Origin: Nesterenkonia populi
GTDB lineage: Bacteria > Actinomycetota > Actinomycetes > Actinomycetales > Micrococcaceae
Direction of reading: 5' to 3'
Length of the DNA stretch: 64,000 bases
NCBI RefSeq assembly: GCF_007994735.1
Contig: NZ_VOIL01000001.1
Location: 248,001 to 312,000 of the forward strand
Part shown: piece after piece, positions 1 through 15,664 of the stretch
Position numbering within the stretch: position 1 is the first letter of the stretch
How the letters are laid out: the number at the start of each line of letters is the position of its first letter
Notes under the pieces: generated by a model
Told to the model about the DNA's origin: nothing
The model's input: the letters and a program-made list of their open reading frames with translations, nothing else
Databases searched by the model: none
Position numbers and translations under genes: made by a program

Positions 1-3540
<3,540 letters not shown>

Positions 3541-3602
3541 AGTCCGTATCTCTCTTTTCTGTCTGAAAGCTTCGTAAGACGTTCTGGCGATGCTGGAGAG
3601 GC

Positions 3603-7127
<3,525 letters not shown>

Positions 7128-7411
7128 GAGGGATCCTTCCGAAGACCTTCGTAGCTTCCGAATGTCAGCGTCCAATGGTCTTTAGGTCCGCGCCGCCCGT
7201 TCCAGGCGGCACCGTCCTAAGCTGCCCACCGCTATATGAAGGCATGACAAATGGAGACGACGCGAACTTTGAGAATACATCCATAAGGGCGCGCGTGCAA
7301 GTGCGCGCAGAGAGAAGCCCGGCCAAATTCACGAGCTGGCACACACAGTAGCAGGACGACGGCGCACCCGGCGAGAGCATTGCGCCGCCGGGGCGTGTTC
7401 GTGTCGCCTGC
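7128..7411. other. Intergenic region upstream of rpoB
   Basis: No convincing gene is seen here. It must hold the rpoB promoter and the mRNA 5' end, reading leftward, and the 3' end of the response-regulator transcript. It is more AT-rich than its surroundings at 7230-7290, as expected of a promoter, but I could not fix a convincing -35/-10 pair. Confidence 0.5.
7367..7392 (-). terminator. Possible terminator after the response regulator
   Basis: CCCGGCG at 7367-7373 pairs with CGCCGGG at 7386-7392, forming a 7-bp GC stem about 20 bases after the stop of the leftward response regulator. No U-tract follows, so this is at best a weak I-type actinobacterial terminator. Confidence 0.3.
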
Positions 7412-8062
7412 TCAGACGATTCTCCGCTGCTCAGCCCATCGGGTGAGCTCATGCCTGGAGCTCAGCTGCAGCTTCCGCAGCACCCTCGAGACATGCGTCT
7501 CCACGGTCTTGATGGAGATGAACAGCTCCCCCGCCAGCTCCCGGTAGGTGTACCCGCGAGCGATCAGCCGCATCACCTCAACCTCCCGGGCGGAGAGCCG
7601 GTCCAGCTCCTCGTCGCGGACGTCCTCAGCCGCACCCGTGGTGCCGAAGGCGTCCAGGACGAATCCCGCCAGCCTCGGAGAGAACACAGCGTCGCCCTGG
7701 GCCACCTGCTCGACGGCGTCGACGAGATCCGCGGTGCTGATGGTCTTGGTGACGTAGCCGCGGGCGCCGGCGCGGATCACCGAGACGACGTCGCTGGCCT
7801 CGTCCGAGACGCTGATCGCCAGGAAGCGGGTCTGCTCCTGCAGCGAGCGGCAGGCCCGCACCACCTCCGCTCCCCCGCCGCCGGTGCCGCCCGGCAGATG
7901 CACGTCCAGCAGCACCACCTCGGGCTTCTGCTCCGTGACCGCCTCGACGGCGGACTCCACATCGTGCGCCTCCCCGATCACCTCCACGGCGTCGCCCAGC
8001 TCGGACCTCAGCCCAGCGCGGAAGATCCCGTGATCATCCACGATCACCACGCGGCGCGTCAT
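7412..8062 (-). CDS. NarL/LuxR-type response regulator
   Basis: 216-residue cytoplasmic regulator. The N-terminal receiver has the acidic pair D9-D10, the phosphoacceptor D53 (VVLLDVHLPGG) and the conserved lysine in VTKTIS. The C-terminal LuxR helix-turn-helix is around LSAREVEVMRLIARGYTYRE and TVETHVSRVLRKL. Its start overlaps the stop of the PspC histidine kinase by four bases (ATGA), so the pair is translationally coupled and is presumably a cognate kinase/regulator system. The likely target is the divergent PspC operon at 9555-11320, as in Lia/Psp-type envelope-stress modules. Confidence 0.92.
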   Translation of the reverse strand: MTRRVVIVDDHGIFRAGLRSELGDAVEVIGEAHDVESAVEAVTEQKPEVVLLDVHLPGGTGGGGAEVVRACRSLQEQTRFLAISVSDEASDVVSVIRAGARGYVTKTISTADLVDAVEQVAQGDAVFSPRLAGFVLDAFGTTGAAEDVRDEELDRLSAREVEVMRLIARGYTYRELAGELFISIKTVETHVSRVLRKLQLSSRHELTRWAEQRRIV

Positions 8063-9417
8063 CCGACGGGTCCCTTCTGAACAGGAGCGGGGGCAGCACG
8101 GGGAGGCTCAGCGGGGGCCCGCGGCTCCACGGGCATGTGCAGCTGGACCTCGGTGCCGCGCGCGCCGGAGCGGATGCGAGCCTCTCCCCCGGACCGCCGC
8201 ATCCTGCCGATGATCGACTCGCGGACGCCCAGACGGTCGGACTTCTCCGGGTCCTCGGCGAGCGCCTCGACGTCGAAGCCCGCGCCGCGGTCCCGGACGA
8301 ACACCGCGTCCTCCTCCGCGGAGGATTCGATGTAGACGCTGGCGGGGCCCGCGTGCTTGATGGCGTTGAGGATGGCCTCGCGGGCGGCTCCGACGAGCGC
8401 ACTGTGGTCCGGGGACTGGGACTCGCCCACGCTGACCACCTCCACCGGCACGGAGTGCGCGTCCTCCAGCTCGGCCGCCGCGGCGAGCAGCTGATCCTTC
8501 AAGGTGCCGGTGGACTCAGCGTTCTGCCGATAGAGCCAGGCACGCAGCTGCCGCTCCTGACCCCGAGAAAGGCGCTCGACGGCGGCCGGGTCGGTCTTCT
8601 GCTTCTGGATCATCGCGAGGGTCTGGAGCACTGAGTCATGCAGGTGCGCTGCGATGTCAGCCCGTTCCGCCTCAGCGGCGGCGCGTGCACGCTCAGCCTG
8701 GGAGGTGCGGTGCAGGCGGATCAGCCACGGGGCGACGACCAGCCCCAGCCCCGCGAGCAGCATCGCCGCCACTGTGATCCCCATGATGAGCTCCCCGGCG
8801 GGCACCAGACCGGATGCGATCACCAGCACCGCGATGAGCACCATGGCGGCCCCGCCGCCGATCTGCCACAGCAGGGCAGCCCGCCCGTCCCCCGAGGACG
8901 CGTGGGGGCCCGTGCGGTCCAGCTGGTGCCAGGCCAGCAGCACCCCGAGGAGCAGCACCGCCGGCGGCAGGACGATCCGCCAGTCCACGCCCAGGCCGAG
9001 CATCTGCCCGGCCAGCAGAGCGGCGGCAGCCAGCAGCACCCCTCCGGCGAGGACCTCCGGGGAGCTGGTGAGCGAGTCGAGGGCACCTCGAACTCTGGCA
9101 GCGGGCGAGGCGTCGTCCCGCGTGCTCTGCGGCGCGCTCTCAGAGGCGGGCTGAGCCGCGGGCCCGGACAGGCCGCGGGCGCCAGCGGTCGGAGCGGGCT
9201 CATGCTCGGCGGGCACAAAGATCCACAGCCACAGGTACAGCAGGATCCCCGCTCCCCCCAGAGCGGCCAGCAGGATGAAGCCGACGCGCGCCGCGGGGGC
9301 TGAGACCCCCAGGTGGCGGGCGGTGCCGAGCGCGACGCCCGCCAGCGGTGTGCCCAGGGCGCGCCGCAGCGGCGGCCGGCCGGCCGGGCGCGGGGACGGA
9401 CTGGGCGTGGCGGTCAT
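8059..9417 (-). CDS. PspC-domain sensor histidine kinase (HisKA_3/HATPase)
   Basis: 452 residues from the ATG at 9417, which has AGGATGA (or a CAGGAT -10-like hexamer) just upstream; longer upstream starts give a low-complexity leader and were not used. The N-terminus carries a PspC-like domain ending in a membrane span (near GGAGILLYLWLWIFVPAE), then further hydrophobic segments and a short linker. The dimerisation motif HLHDSVLQTLAMIQ has the phospho-histidine of the NarX/NreB class. The ATPase has N (REAILNAIKHAG) and G (DRGAGFDV) boxes. It senses a membrane signal and phosphorylates the overlapping response regulator. Confidence 0.92.
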   Translation of the reverse strand: MTATPSPSPRPAGRPPLRRALGTPLAGVALGTARHLGVSAPAARVGFILLAALGGAGILLYLWLWIFVPAEHEPAPTAGARGLSGPAAQPASESAPQSTRDDASPAARVRGALDSLTSSPEVLAGGVLLAAAALLAGQMLGLGVDWRIVLPPAVLLLGVLLAWHQLDRTGPHASSGDGRAALLWQIGGGAAMVLIAVLVIASGLVPAGELIMGITVAAMLLAGLGLVVAPWLIRLHRTSQAERARAAAEAERADIAAHLHDSVLQTLAMIQKQKTDPAAVERLSRGQERQLRAWLYRQNAESTGTLKDQLLAAAAELEDAHSVPVEVVSVGESQSPDHSALVGAAREAILNAIKHAGPASVYIESSAEEDAVFVRDRGAGFDVEALAEDPEKSDRLGVRESIIGRMRRSGGEARIRSGARGTEVQLHMPVEPRAPAEPPRAAPAPVQKGPVG

Positions 9418-9444
9418 ACGTTCATCCTGCCACGGGGCCGCGCG

Positions 9445-9507
9445 CCTGACACGCCCTGCGCACCGGAATTCCGGGAGCCTGAGGGAAGGATCAGGGTATT
9501 TGTCAGG
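9445..9507. promoter_or_regulatory. Divergent promoter region with nested inverted repeats
   Basis: Lies between the divergent PspC kinase and PspC membrane-protein genes. CCTGACACGCCCTG at 9445-9458 is mirrored by CAGGGTATTTGTCAGG at 9492-9507 (CCTGACA and CCCTG arms in opposite orientation, spacer differing by two bases). A perfect 12-bp palindrome, CCGGAATTCCGG, sits at 9463-9474. This looks like the operator of the adjacent response regulator; the binding assignment is inference. Confidence 0.45.
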
Positions 9508-9554
9508 GTGCCCCCTCATAGCGACGGATGCCCGGCCGAGCAGAGGATTGGAGC

Positions 9555-10907
9555 ATGGACGACAAGCAGCACGACGGCCGCCGTGAGGCCGGGCATCAGA
9601 TCTTCGACTGGGTGCGCTCCACCGGCGCACGCCGCCCCTCAAACGGCTGGGCGGGAGGTGTCTTCGCCGCCCTGGGCGAGAAGCTGGGCTGGGATTCGAC
9701 GTTGGTCCGGGGGCTGGGCGTCCTGGCGTTCATCCTCGTGGCTGCGCCGACCGCCCTGCTGTACGGGCTGGCGTGGCTGTTCCTTCCGGACCAGGAGGGG
9801 CGCATCCACCTTCAGCGCGCCCTCCGCGGAGACTTCAGCTCCGGGGCGATCGGCGGCGGCCTGCTGGCCGGGTTCGGGGCGCTGAACGTGTTCACCCCCG
9901 CCACTGCCGGCCCGTTCCAGTTCGTGGTGAACGTGGTGGTCCTCGGCGTCGTCGGCTGGGTGGTCTACCTGCTGATGCGGAACTTCTCCCGGGGGAGCCG
10001 AGAGGAGCGGCCCTCAGGGGACGGGCGCTCCGGCGGAGGTCGGGAGGAGGCTCAGCCCGCGCGCGACGACGGCAGACCCGCCTGGTACCCCAAGGAGGGC
10101 GCCGAACGGGTCCCGGCAGCATCTCCCACAGCGGCCGACGCGCACGGCGAGCACACCTACACCTATTCCCCGGAGACGGGAACCGCCCCTGCTCCCGCCC
10201 GGCACGCCCGCGCCCAGCGCGGGGCCGCAGCGGACCCGGACCCGGCTGAGCGGGAGGAGAGGCGCCGTCGCCGGATGGTGACCTTCGGCCTGCTCCTGCT
10301 TGCTGCCCCGGCCTTCGGCATCGCGATGCTTCTCGGCTCCGCACTGGGCTTCACCGCTACTGGGGCGGTGCTCACCGTGCTTGCGGGACTGGTGGCGCTG
10401 CTGGCGCTGATGCACATCGGCTCCGGGCTGCGCGGACGGCGGGGACGGACCGGGCTGCTCGCGTCGCTGACCGCGGTGATGCTGGCACTCGCCTTCGGCC
10501 ACTCCGGCGGGGGCGCCACTCATGTGTTCGGCAACTACGCGACCTCGTCCGAGGAGGTGAACACTGCCTTCGCCAACACCACGGTCGACCTCACGGACCC
10601 ATCGTCCTACGCGGGGACGGATGAGGGCTATGCCCACCATGCGGAGGTCAACGGCGGCTTCGGCAGCGTTGATGTCGTGGTGCCCGACGACGCCGAGGTG
10701 ACGGTGACTGCCTCGCACGCGTTCTCCAAGCTGGAGTTCCGCACGGAGACGTTCAGCGAGGAGCGGGTCGGCATCGGCACGGAGGAGCGCAGCTTCGGCC
10801 CGGCCGATGAGGCGGGCCATGTCGCTGGGCAGATCGAGATCAGCGTGAATCAGGCATTCGGCAGCGTCACCGTCTACGACGCCGCTACGTACGAGGAGGA
10901 GGGCTGA
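9555..10907 (+). CDS. PspC-domain membrane protein with C-terminal toastrack/LiaF-like domain
   Basis: 450 residues from the ATG at 9555 (GGAG nearby; an ATG at 9528 is the alternative). PspC domain at about residues 20-75 (SNGWAGGVFAALGEKLGW then a membrane span), a second hydrophobic stretch, a charged low-complexity cytoplasmic linker at about 145-235, three or more further spans, then a soluble C-terminus of repeating beta pattern (GGFGSVDVVVPDDAEV, QAFGSVTVYDA) typical of the DUF4097/LiaF 'toastrack' fold. The divergent PspC kinase suggests the two proteins share a membrane signal in an envelope-stress circuit. Confidence 0.8.
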   Translation: MDDKQHDGRREAGHQIFDWVRSTGARRPSNGWAGGVFAALGEKLGWDSTLVRGLGVLAFILVAAPTALLYGLAWLFLPDQEGRIHLQRALRGDFSSGAIGGGLLAGFGALNVFTPATAGPFQFVVNVVVLGVVGWVVYLLMRNFSRGSREERPSGDGRSGGGREEAQPARDDGRPAWYPKEGAERVPAASPTAADAHGEHTYTYSPETGTAPAPARHARAQRGAAADPDPAEREERRRRRMVTFGLLLLAAPAFGIAMLLGSALGFTATGAVLTVLAGLVALLALMHIGSGLRGRRGRTGLLASLTAVMLALAFGHSGGGATHVFGNYATSSEEVNTAFANTTVDLTDPSSYAGTDEGYAHHAEVNGGFGSVDVVVPDDAEVTVTASHAFSKLEFRTETFSEERVGIGTEERSFGPADEAGHVAGQIEISVNQAFGSVTVYDAATYEEEG

Positions 10908-10909
10908 CC

Positions 10910-11320
10910 ATGAGCAGCCAGGATGACAGGACGCGCCCAATGCCGCCTTCGGGACGGCCCGATGTTCCCCCGCCGGAGGATGTGGATGCTCTGCTGGCTG
11001 AGTCTCTGCGGGCCCAGTCGGAGGAGGACTTCACATGGAAGGAGCCGGAGCGGAAGCCGCGCTGGTGGCAGCGTCAGGAGATGCACCAGGCCTCTGCGGG
11101 CTCGACGACGGTCCGCTCCTCTGCCGGGGAGCGAAAGGGTGTTCGTCTGGGCTCTGTGATCTTTGGGGCGGTGTGTCTGCTGCTGGCCCTGTGGGTCCTG
11201 GCGACGGTGACGCTCGGGCTGATGATCGATCCGATCGTGGTGGGTCTGGTGGTCTGCACGGCGGCAGGCCTGTCCCTGGTGCTGGCCGGCCTGCGGCCCA
11301 AGCCCGGAACGCGCCTTTAG
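10910..11320 (+). CDS. Small two-span membrane protein of the PspC operon
   Basis: 136 residues starting two bases after the upstream stop (TGACCATG), so cotranscribed and probably coupled. The first 75 residues are hydrophilic and proline/charge rich, including VDALLAESLRAQSEEDFTW and a KPRWWQRQE patch. Two transmembrane segments follow (VIFGAVCLLLALWVLATVTL and a second at about 108-128). No family recognised. Position and topology suggest an accessory to the PspC membrane protein. Confidence 0.75.
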   Translation: MSSQDDRTRPMPPSGRPDVPPPEDVDALLAESLRAQSEEDFTWKEPERKPRWWQRQEMHQASAGSTTVRSSAGERKGVRLGSVIFGAVCLLLALWVLATVTLGLMIDPIVVGLVVCTAAGLSLVLAGLRPKPGTRL

Positions 11321-11338
11321 GCCCTGCCTGCAGATACG

Positions 11339-11376
11339 AGAAGCCCCCCGGAGGACTGCTCCTCCGGGGGGCTTCT
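11339..11376. terminator. Bidirectional terminator between PspC operon and rplL
   Basis: 17-bp perfect stem, AGAAGCCCCCCGGAGGA at 11339-11355 against its complement at 11360-11376, with a CTGC loop. It lies between convergent genes and can stop both transcripts. Confidence 0.9.
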
Positions 11377-11408
11377 TCTGACGTGATGTGCCGCTTACGC
11401 GGCGGGGA

Positions 11409-11795
11409 TCACTTGAGGGTGACCTTGGCGCCTGCGCCCTCCAGGGTCTCCTTGGCCTTCTCGGCGGCCTCCTTGTCGACACCCTCCAGGACCGGCTTCG
11501 GGGCACCGTCGACGAGGTCCTTGGCCTCCTTCAGACCGAGGGAGGTCAGACCGCGCACCTCCTTGATGACACCGATCTTCTTGTCGCCGGCGTCCTCCAG
11601 GACGACGTCGAACTCGGTCTGCTCCTCGGCCTCCTCAGCGCCCTCGCCGCCGGCGGCGGGGGCTGCAGCCACGGCAGCCGGGGCTGCGGCGGTCACGTCG
11701 AAGGTCTCCTCGAAGAGCTTCACGAACTCGGAGAGCTCGATCAGGGACATCTCCTTGAACTGCTCCAGCAGCTCCTCATTGCTCATCTTGGCCAT
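11409..11795 (-). CDS. rplL: 50S ribosomal protein L7/L12
   Basis: 128 residues, the usual length. N-terminal dimerisation domain ([20 protein letters not shown]), Ala/Glu-rich hinge at about 37-58, C-terminal factor-binding domain ([20 protein letters not shown] ... [11 protein letters not shown]). AAGGAG lies eight bases before the ATG. Forms the flexible stalk that recruits translation GTPases. It is the second gene of the rplJ-rplL unit, 66 bases after rplJ, and a strong terminator follows. Confidence 0.99.
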   Translation of the reverse strand: MAKMSNEELLEQFKEMSLIELSEFVKLFEETFDVTAAAPAAVAAAPAAGGEGAEEAEEQTEFDVVLEDAGDKKIGVIKEVRGLTSLGLKEAKDLVDGAPKPVLEGVDKEAAEKAKETLEGAGAKVTLK

Positions 11796-11861
11796 TGTGA
11801 CGGCTCCTTAGTTCTGTTGCTTGTTGCGGATCTTGATGCTTATGCGGCGCACTGACAAGCG

Positions 11862-12383
11862 TCAGGCAGCCTCTTCTTCCTTGGCGCGCAGCGCCTCGAC
11901 CGTGCGGACGGTCTTGGACAGCGGCGCCTGGAGGACGGCGGCAGCCTTGGACTGGGCACCGATGAAGGCGCCAGCCAGCTTGCCGAGCAGAACCTCACGG
12001 GACTCAAGATCCGCGAGCTTCTTGATCTCGCTCTCGTCGAGGGCTGCGCCATCCATGTAGCCGCCCTTGACGATGAGCTCGGGGTTCTCCTTGGCAAAGT
12101 CACGCAGTGCCTTGGCCACGTCGACGGGGTCGCCGTGGACGAAGGCGATCGCGGAGGGACCCTGCATCTTGCCCTCAAAGGCATCGATGCCGAGCTCCTC
12201 GGCCGCGATCTCGGTGAGCGTGTTCTTCACCACGGCGTAGTTCGCGTTCTCACGCACAGAGTTGCGCAGCTTCTGCAGCTTCTCCACGCTGAGGCCGCGG
12301 TATTCCGTGAGCACGGCCGCGTCGGAGCCGCTGAACAGGTTCTTCAGCTCCTCAACCGCGGCGGCCTTCTCAGGATTCGCCAT
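11862..12383 (-). CDS. rplJ: 50S ribosomal protein L10
   Basis: 173 residues from the ATG at 12383, preceded by AAGGAG; the frame runs further upstream through the leader, but those 37 residues include the attenuator hairpin and are not coding. The N-terminal rRNA-binding globular part (ANPEKAAAVEELKNLFSGSD, LTEYRGLSVEKLQKLR) and the C-terminal helix that carries L12 dimers (KTVRTVEALRAKEEEAA) are both present. L10(L12) complexes autoregulate this operon in other bacteria; the leader here has the matching architecture. Confidence 0.98.
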   Translation of the reverse strand: MANPEKAAAVEELKNLFSGSDAAVLTEYRGLSVEKLQKLRNSVRENANYAVVKNTLTEIAAEELGIDAFEGKMQGPSAIAFVHGDPVDVAKALRDFAKENPELIVKGGYMDGAALDESEIKKLADLESREVLLGKLAGAFIGAQSKAAAVLQAPLSKTVRTVEALRAKEEEAA

Positions 12384-12654
12384 GGCACTCCTTCCGATTG
12401 CAGGGCCGGCCAGACGGGTCCGGGAGAATCGGGGCATCAAAAAAGCCCCGCTGCGCAGACGCACGGGGCTCACCAGAGTCAGACAGCGCGACATAATCGT
12501 CTCAGCTGTGCTGCCGGTTCGGCTCAGTGTCCTGCGCAGGTCGCCCGTGTGGGTCTTTACAGTTCTGCCGTACTCCGAGAAGTGATTCCCGGTGACCGAA
12601 TCTCCAGAGCCAACTGGATCTTCACGACATGAACGACCGGCGGTCTTTGGTCAG
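12384..12654 (-). ncRNA. Long 5' leader of rplJ-rplL (L10 leader-like attenuator)
   Basis: About 270 nt of non-coding mRNA from the predicted start near 12654 to the rplJ ATG, filling most of the 424-base gap between rplA and rplJ. It contains several hairpins, including GACCGCCGGTC near 12635, a self-complementary CCTGCGCAGG at 12531-12540, and an intrinsic terminator only 55 bases before rplJ. CTGCGCAG recurs inside the terminator hairpin (12451-12458) and could pair with the upstream copy as an antiterminator. A product-sensing attenuator, as shown for L10(L12) in Bacillus, is inferred. Confidence 0.6.
12439..12470 (-). terminator. Attenuator terminator in the rplJ leader
   Basis: On the minus strand AGCCCCG/CGGGGCT (12464-12470 with 12444-12450), extended by TGCG/CGCA, is followed directly by six T residues: a textbook intrinsic terminator. 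It lies downstream of the rplJ promoter and upstream of rplJ, so it can only act as an attenuator. Confidence 0.8.
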
Positions 12655-12660
12655 TGCTCA

Positions 12661-12690
12661 ACTATACGGGAAACGCGGCGGGTCCGCCAA
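12661..12690 (-). promoter_or_regulatory. Predicted rplJ promoter
   Basis: Reading leftward, TTGGCG (12685-12690) and TATAGT (12661-12666) are separated by 18 bases, a good housekeeping-sigma match. The transcript would start near 12654. Confidence 0.65.
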
Positions 12691-12755
12691 GTGCGCTGCG
12701 CGCCTGCCCGCATACAGGCCGGGTCCCCCTGAGACGTTCGCCGCAGGCCGGGATG

Positions 12756-12793
12756 CAAAGAGGCCCGCCCTCGATGGAGAGCGGGCCTCTTTG
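12756..12793 (-). terminator. Terminator after rplA
   Basis: 13-bp perfect stem (CAAAGAGGCCCGC at 12756-12768 with its complement at 12781-12793), 15 bases after the rplA stop. It separates rplK-rplA from the rplJ promoter. Confidence 0.85.
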
Positions 12794-12807
12794 AGGGGTG
12801 CGCGGAC

Positions 12808-13512
12808 TTACTCAGCGACCACCTTGGTGACGTTCGGGTCCACCGGAATACCGGGGCCGAACGTGGTGGCCACGGTGGCACGCTGGATGTAGCGGCCCTT
12901 GGATGCCGAAGGCTTCAGGCGAAGGATCTCCTCCAGGGCTGCGGCGTAGTTCTCCGCAAGAGCCTGGGTGTCGAAGCTGGTCTTGCCGACGATGAAGTGC
13001 AGGTTGGAGTGCTTGTCGACGCGGAAGTCGATCTTTCCGCCCTTGATCTCGCCGACTGCCTTAGCCACATCTGGGGTGACGGTGCCGGTCTTCGGGTTCG
13101 GCATCAGGTTGCGAGGACCCAGGACCTTGCCGAGACGGCCGACCTTGCCCATCATGTCCGGCGAGGCCACGGCCGCGTCGAAGTCGGTCCAGCCGTCTGC
13201 GACCTTGGCGATGAGCTCGTCGCCGCCCACGAAGTCCGCACCGGCCTCCTCGGCCTTTGCCACATTGTCACCCTGGGTGAAGACGACCACGCGGGCGGTC
13301 TTGCCGGTGCCATGCGGGAGGTTCACGGTGCCGCGAACCATCTGGTCTGCCTTGCGGGGGTCCACCGAAAGCCGCATGGCGACCTCAACGGTCGCGTCGG
13401 TCTTCGACGGGTTGCTGTCCTTGGCCAGGGCGACTGCCTCGGCCGGGGAGTACAGGGCGTTCTCGTCGATCTTCTCGGCGGCCGCCCGATATGCTTTGCT
13501 GCGCTGTGCCAT
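12808..13512 (-). CDS. rplA: 50S ribosomal protein L1
   Basis: 234 residues from the ATG at 13512, which has AAGGAG nine bases upstream; the in-frame upstream extension of 27 residues is not family-like. Diagnostic stretches: [48 protein letters not shown]. Binds 23S rRNA at the L1 stalk and, in many bacteria, represses its own rplK-rplA mRNA. It is separated from rplK by 173 bases without an evident terminator, so the two are probably cotranscribed. Confidence 0.98.
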   Translation of the reverse strand: MAQRSKAYRAAAEKIDENALYSPAEAVALAKDSNPSKTDATVEVAMRLSVDPRKADQMVRGTVNLPHGTGKTARVVVFTQGDNVAKAEEAGADFVGGDELIAKVADGWTDFDAAVASPDMMGKVGRLGKVLGPRNLMPNPKTGTVTPDVAKAVGEIKGGKIDFRVDKHSNLHFIVGKTSFDTQALAENYAAALEEILRLKPSASKGRYIQRATVATTFGPGIPVDPNVTKVVAE

Positions 13513-13685
13513 CTGCGTTCTCTCCTTAGCAGTTGTGGTACGCGGACCGCGCTCGGCCCTATCCCACGGACCCGGACGGTGCCGGGCTCTCAAATTTGTT
13601 CTGTCAGCCGTTCGCGCCGTCGGCGCTCACCGCTCTCGATCGCCTCGAAGGACTATGAGCGAGCTCGCGTCCTCACGCGGCTCAA

Positions 13686-14117
13686 TCAGCTGTCGACGGT
13701 GATGCCCATGGATCGGGCAGTTCCCGCAACGATCTTGGAGGCAGCCTCGATGTCGTTGGCGTTGAGGTCCTCCATCTTGGTCTGGGCGATCTCCTCAACC
13801 TGAGCCTGGGTCAGCTTGCCGACCTTGTCAGTGTGGGGAACGCTGGAGCCCTTCTTCACGCCCGCTGCCTTCTTGATCAGCTCAGCGGCCGGCGGGGTCT
13901 TGGTGATGAAGGTGAAGGAGCGGTCCTCGTAGACCGTGATCTCCACAGGGATCACGTTGCCGCGCTGAGCCTCAGTCGCGGCGTTGTAAGCCTTGCAGAA
14001 CTCCATGATGTTGACGCCGTGCTGACCGAGCGCGGGACCGATGGGCGGTGCCGGGTTGGCGGCGCCTGCCTCGATCTGCAGCTTGATCAGACCGGCGACC
14101 TTCTTCTTCGGGGCCAT
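13686..14117 (-). CDS. rplK: 50S ribosomal protein L11
   Basis: 143 residues, the family length. The N-terminal proline-rich [19 protein letters not shown] segment is the thiostrepton and factor-binding region, and the C-terminal rRNA-binding domain follows ([20 protein letters not shown]). AAGGACAG precedes the ATG. First gene of the rplK-rplA unit, downstream of nusG in the usual secE-nusG-rplK-rplA order. Confidence 0.98.
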   Translation of the reverse strand: MAPKKKVAGLIKLQIEAGAANPAPPIGPALGQHGVNIMEFCKAYNAATEAQRGNVIPVEITVYEDRSFTFITKTPPAAELIKKAAGVKKGSSVPHTDKVGKLTQAQVEEIAQTKMEDLNANDIEAASKIVAGTARSMGITVDS

Positions 14118-14319
14118 AATCTGTCCTTACTGTTCGTGCGTCCAACGGTCACAGGAGCGTGAGCGCTGGGGCGAGCGGACCTGGCCGGGCCGCTCATGAC
14201 GTCGTCGCGCTCCCAAAGCACGGAGCACGACGACGAAGCTTAAGTTGTGCGGCGACGCCGAGGCGCCGCTCATGAGCTTCAGCAGCGCGTAGGGCTGTCC
14301 CTCGGCTGCGGAGGCTCAG

Positions 14320-15072
14320 CTAGTAGATCTTCTCGACCTGGTTGAAGTTCAGGGTGACAGGGGTCTCGCGCTCGAAGATCGAGACCAGCACCACCAGCTG
14401 GCGGGAGTCGGCGTGGATCTCGTTGATCGTGGCCGGCAGGGTGGCGAACGGACCGTCGGTGACGGTCACGGACTCGCCGACCTCGAAGTCGACCTTGACG
14501 TCGCTCGAGGACGCTGCACCGGCGGAGCCGTCCTCGCCGTCGCCGACCTCGACCTTCTTCTGCTCACCGGGCTTGCCGAGGCGGTGCTCCTTGAGCATCT
14601 CGAAGACCTCGTCGGTGGACAGCGGCTGCGGGTCATGTGCGTTGCCGACGAAGCCGGTCACCCCTGGGGTGTGGCGGACGACGCCCCAGGACTCGTCGCT
14701 GAGCTCCATGCGGACCACGACGTAGCCGGGAATGCGGACCCGGTTGACGATCTTGCGCTGAGTGTTCTTGATCTCGACGACCTCTTCCATGGGGACATCG
14801 ATCTCGAAGATGTAGTCCTCCATGTCCTGGGTCTGGATGCGAGTCTCCAGGTTGGACTTCACACGCTTCTCGTAGCCGGCGTAGGTGTGCACCACGTACC
14901 AGTCGCCGAGGCCGCGGCGCAGCTGAGCCTTGAGCTCATCAGCGCGCTCCTCGTAGGTCTTCTCCTCCTCAGCAGGGACGACCTCCTCCTCCTCCTCGGC
15001 AGCGGCAGGCTGCTCCTGGTCGGCCGGGACAGCCTCGGCTGCCTCCTCCTGCTCAAGCTCCTGATCAGACAC
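14320..15072 (-). CDS. nusG: Transcription termination/antitermination protein NusG
   Basis: 250 residues from a GTG at 15072 with AAGGAG just upstream. An acidic N-terminal extension of about 55 residues (runs of Glu/Ala, common in actinobacterial NusG) precedes the NGN domain ([36 protein letters not shown]) and a C-terminal KOW domain ([19 protein letters not shown]). An extra Gly/Ser-rich linker at about 180-195 separates the domains. Binds RNA polymerase and links it to Rho or the ribosome. It follows secE by 37 bases. Confidence 0.97.
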   Translation of the reverse strand: MSDQELEQEEAAEAVPADQEQPAAAEEEEEVVPAEEEKTYEERADELKAQLRRGLGDWYVVHTYAGYEKRVKSNLETRIQTQDMEDYIFEIDVPMEEVVEIKNTQRKIVNRVRIPGYVVVRMELSDESWGVVRHTPGVTGFVGNAHDPQPLSTDEVFEMLKEHRLGKPGEQKKVEVGDGEDGSAGAASSSDVKVDFEVGESVTVTDGPFATLPATINEIHADSRQLVVLVSIFERETPVTLNFNQVEKIY

Positions 15073-15109
15073 GATTCTCCTTGGTATGTATGCGTACGAC
15101 GACGTCGCC

Positions 15110-15358
15110 TCAGGCGCCGAAGATGAAGTCCGCTCCGCGGCTGAAGACCCAGTCCAGCCCGGAGACGATCCCAATCACGATCAGCACGAAGACCAGGACC
15201 ACCAGCGTGTAGTTCAGCAGTTCCGAGCGAGTCGGAACGATGACCTTCCGCAGCTCATCGATGACCTGCTTGAGGAAGCGCCATGTCCGCACAAAGGGGT
15301 TCTTGGACCCGCCGTCGCCGGATGCGCCGTCGACGTCAGTCACCGGGGTGTGGGACAC
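15110..15358 (-). CDS. secE: Preprotein translocase subunit SecE
   Basis: 82 residues from a GTG at 15358 with GGAG upstream. A short hydrophilic N-terminus is followed by the amphipathic helix with the SecE signature ([20 protein letters not shown]) and one transmembrane helix at about residues 50-70. Clamps SecY in the translocon. It lies just upstream of nusG as in most bacteria; tRNA-Trp is further upstream on the same strand and probably shares the transcription unit. Confidence 0.96.
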   Translation of the reverse strand: MSHTPVTDVDGASGDGGSKNPFVRTWRFLKQVIDELRKVIVPTRSELLNYTLVVLVFVLIVIGIVSGLDWVFSRGADFIFGA

Positions 15359-15470
15359 GCAGGCTCCATCTTCTGTGCGTTGCCGTGGTCAGTTCTTCAA
15401 ACAGATCACTGGGTGATCTTCAGGCCGGAGGCCCGCGCCGCCGCAGCAGGCCGACCTTCCAACGCTGTGC

Positions 15471-15542
15471 AGGGCAGACAGGACTCGAACCTGCAACCTA
15501 CGGTTTTGGAGACCGTTGCGCTACCAATTGCGCCACTGCCCT
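15471..15542 (-). tRNA. tRNA-Trp (CCA anticodon)
   Basis: 72 nt; reads AGGGCAGTGGCGCAATTGGT at its 5' end, with a 7-bp acceptor stem closing with CTGCCCT at the 3' end. The anticodon loop CTCCAAA gives anticodon CCA. CCA tail not encoded. It stands upstream of secE, a common actinobacterial arrangement. Confidence 0.97.
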
Positions 15543-15664
15543 AGGGCTCCCAGCCCGAACCAGCAGCCTCCTGAAAGGCACACTGAGTCCAGGTGCCTGA
15601 GACACCAGTGCTCCATTTTACGCACGGGAGGCGCAGGAAGCCAACTGCCCGGAACCGGCGCCGC

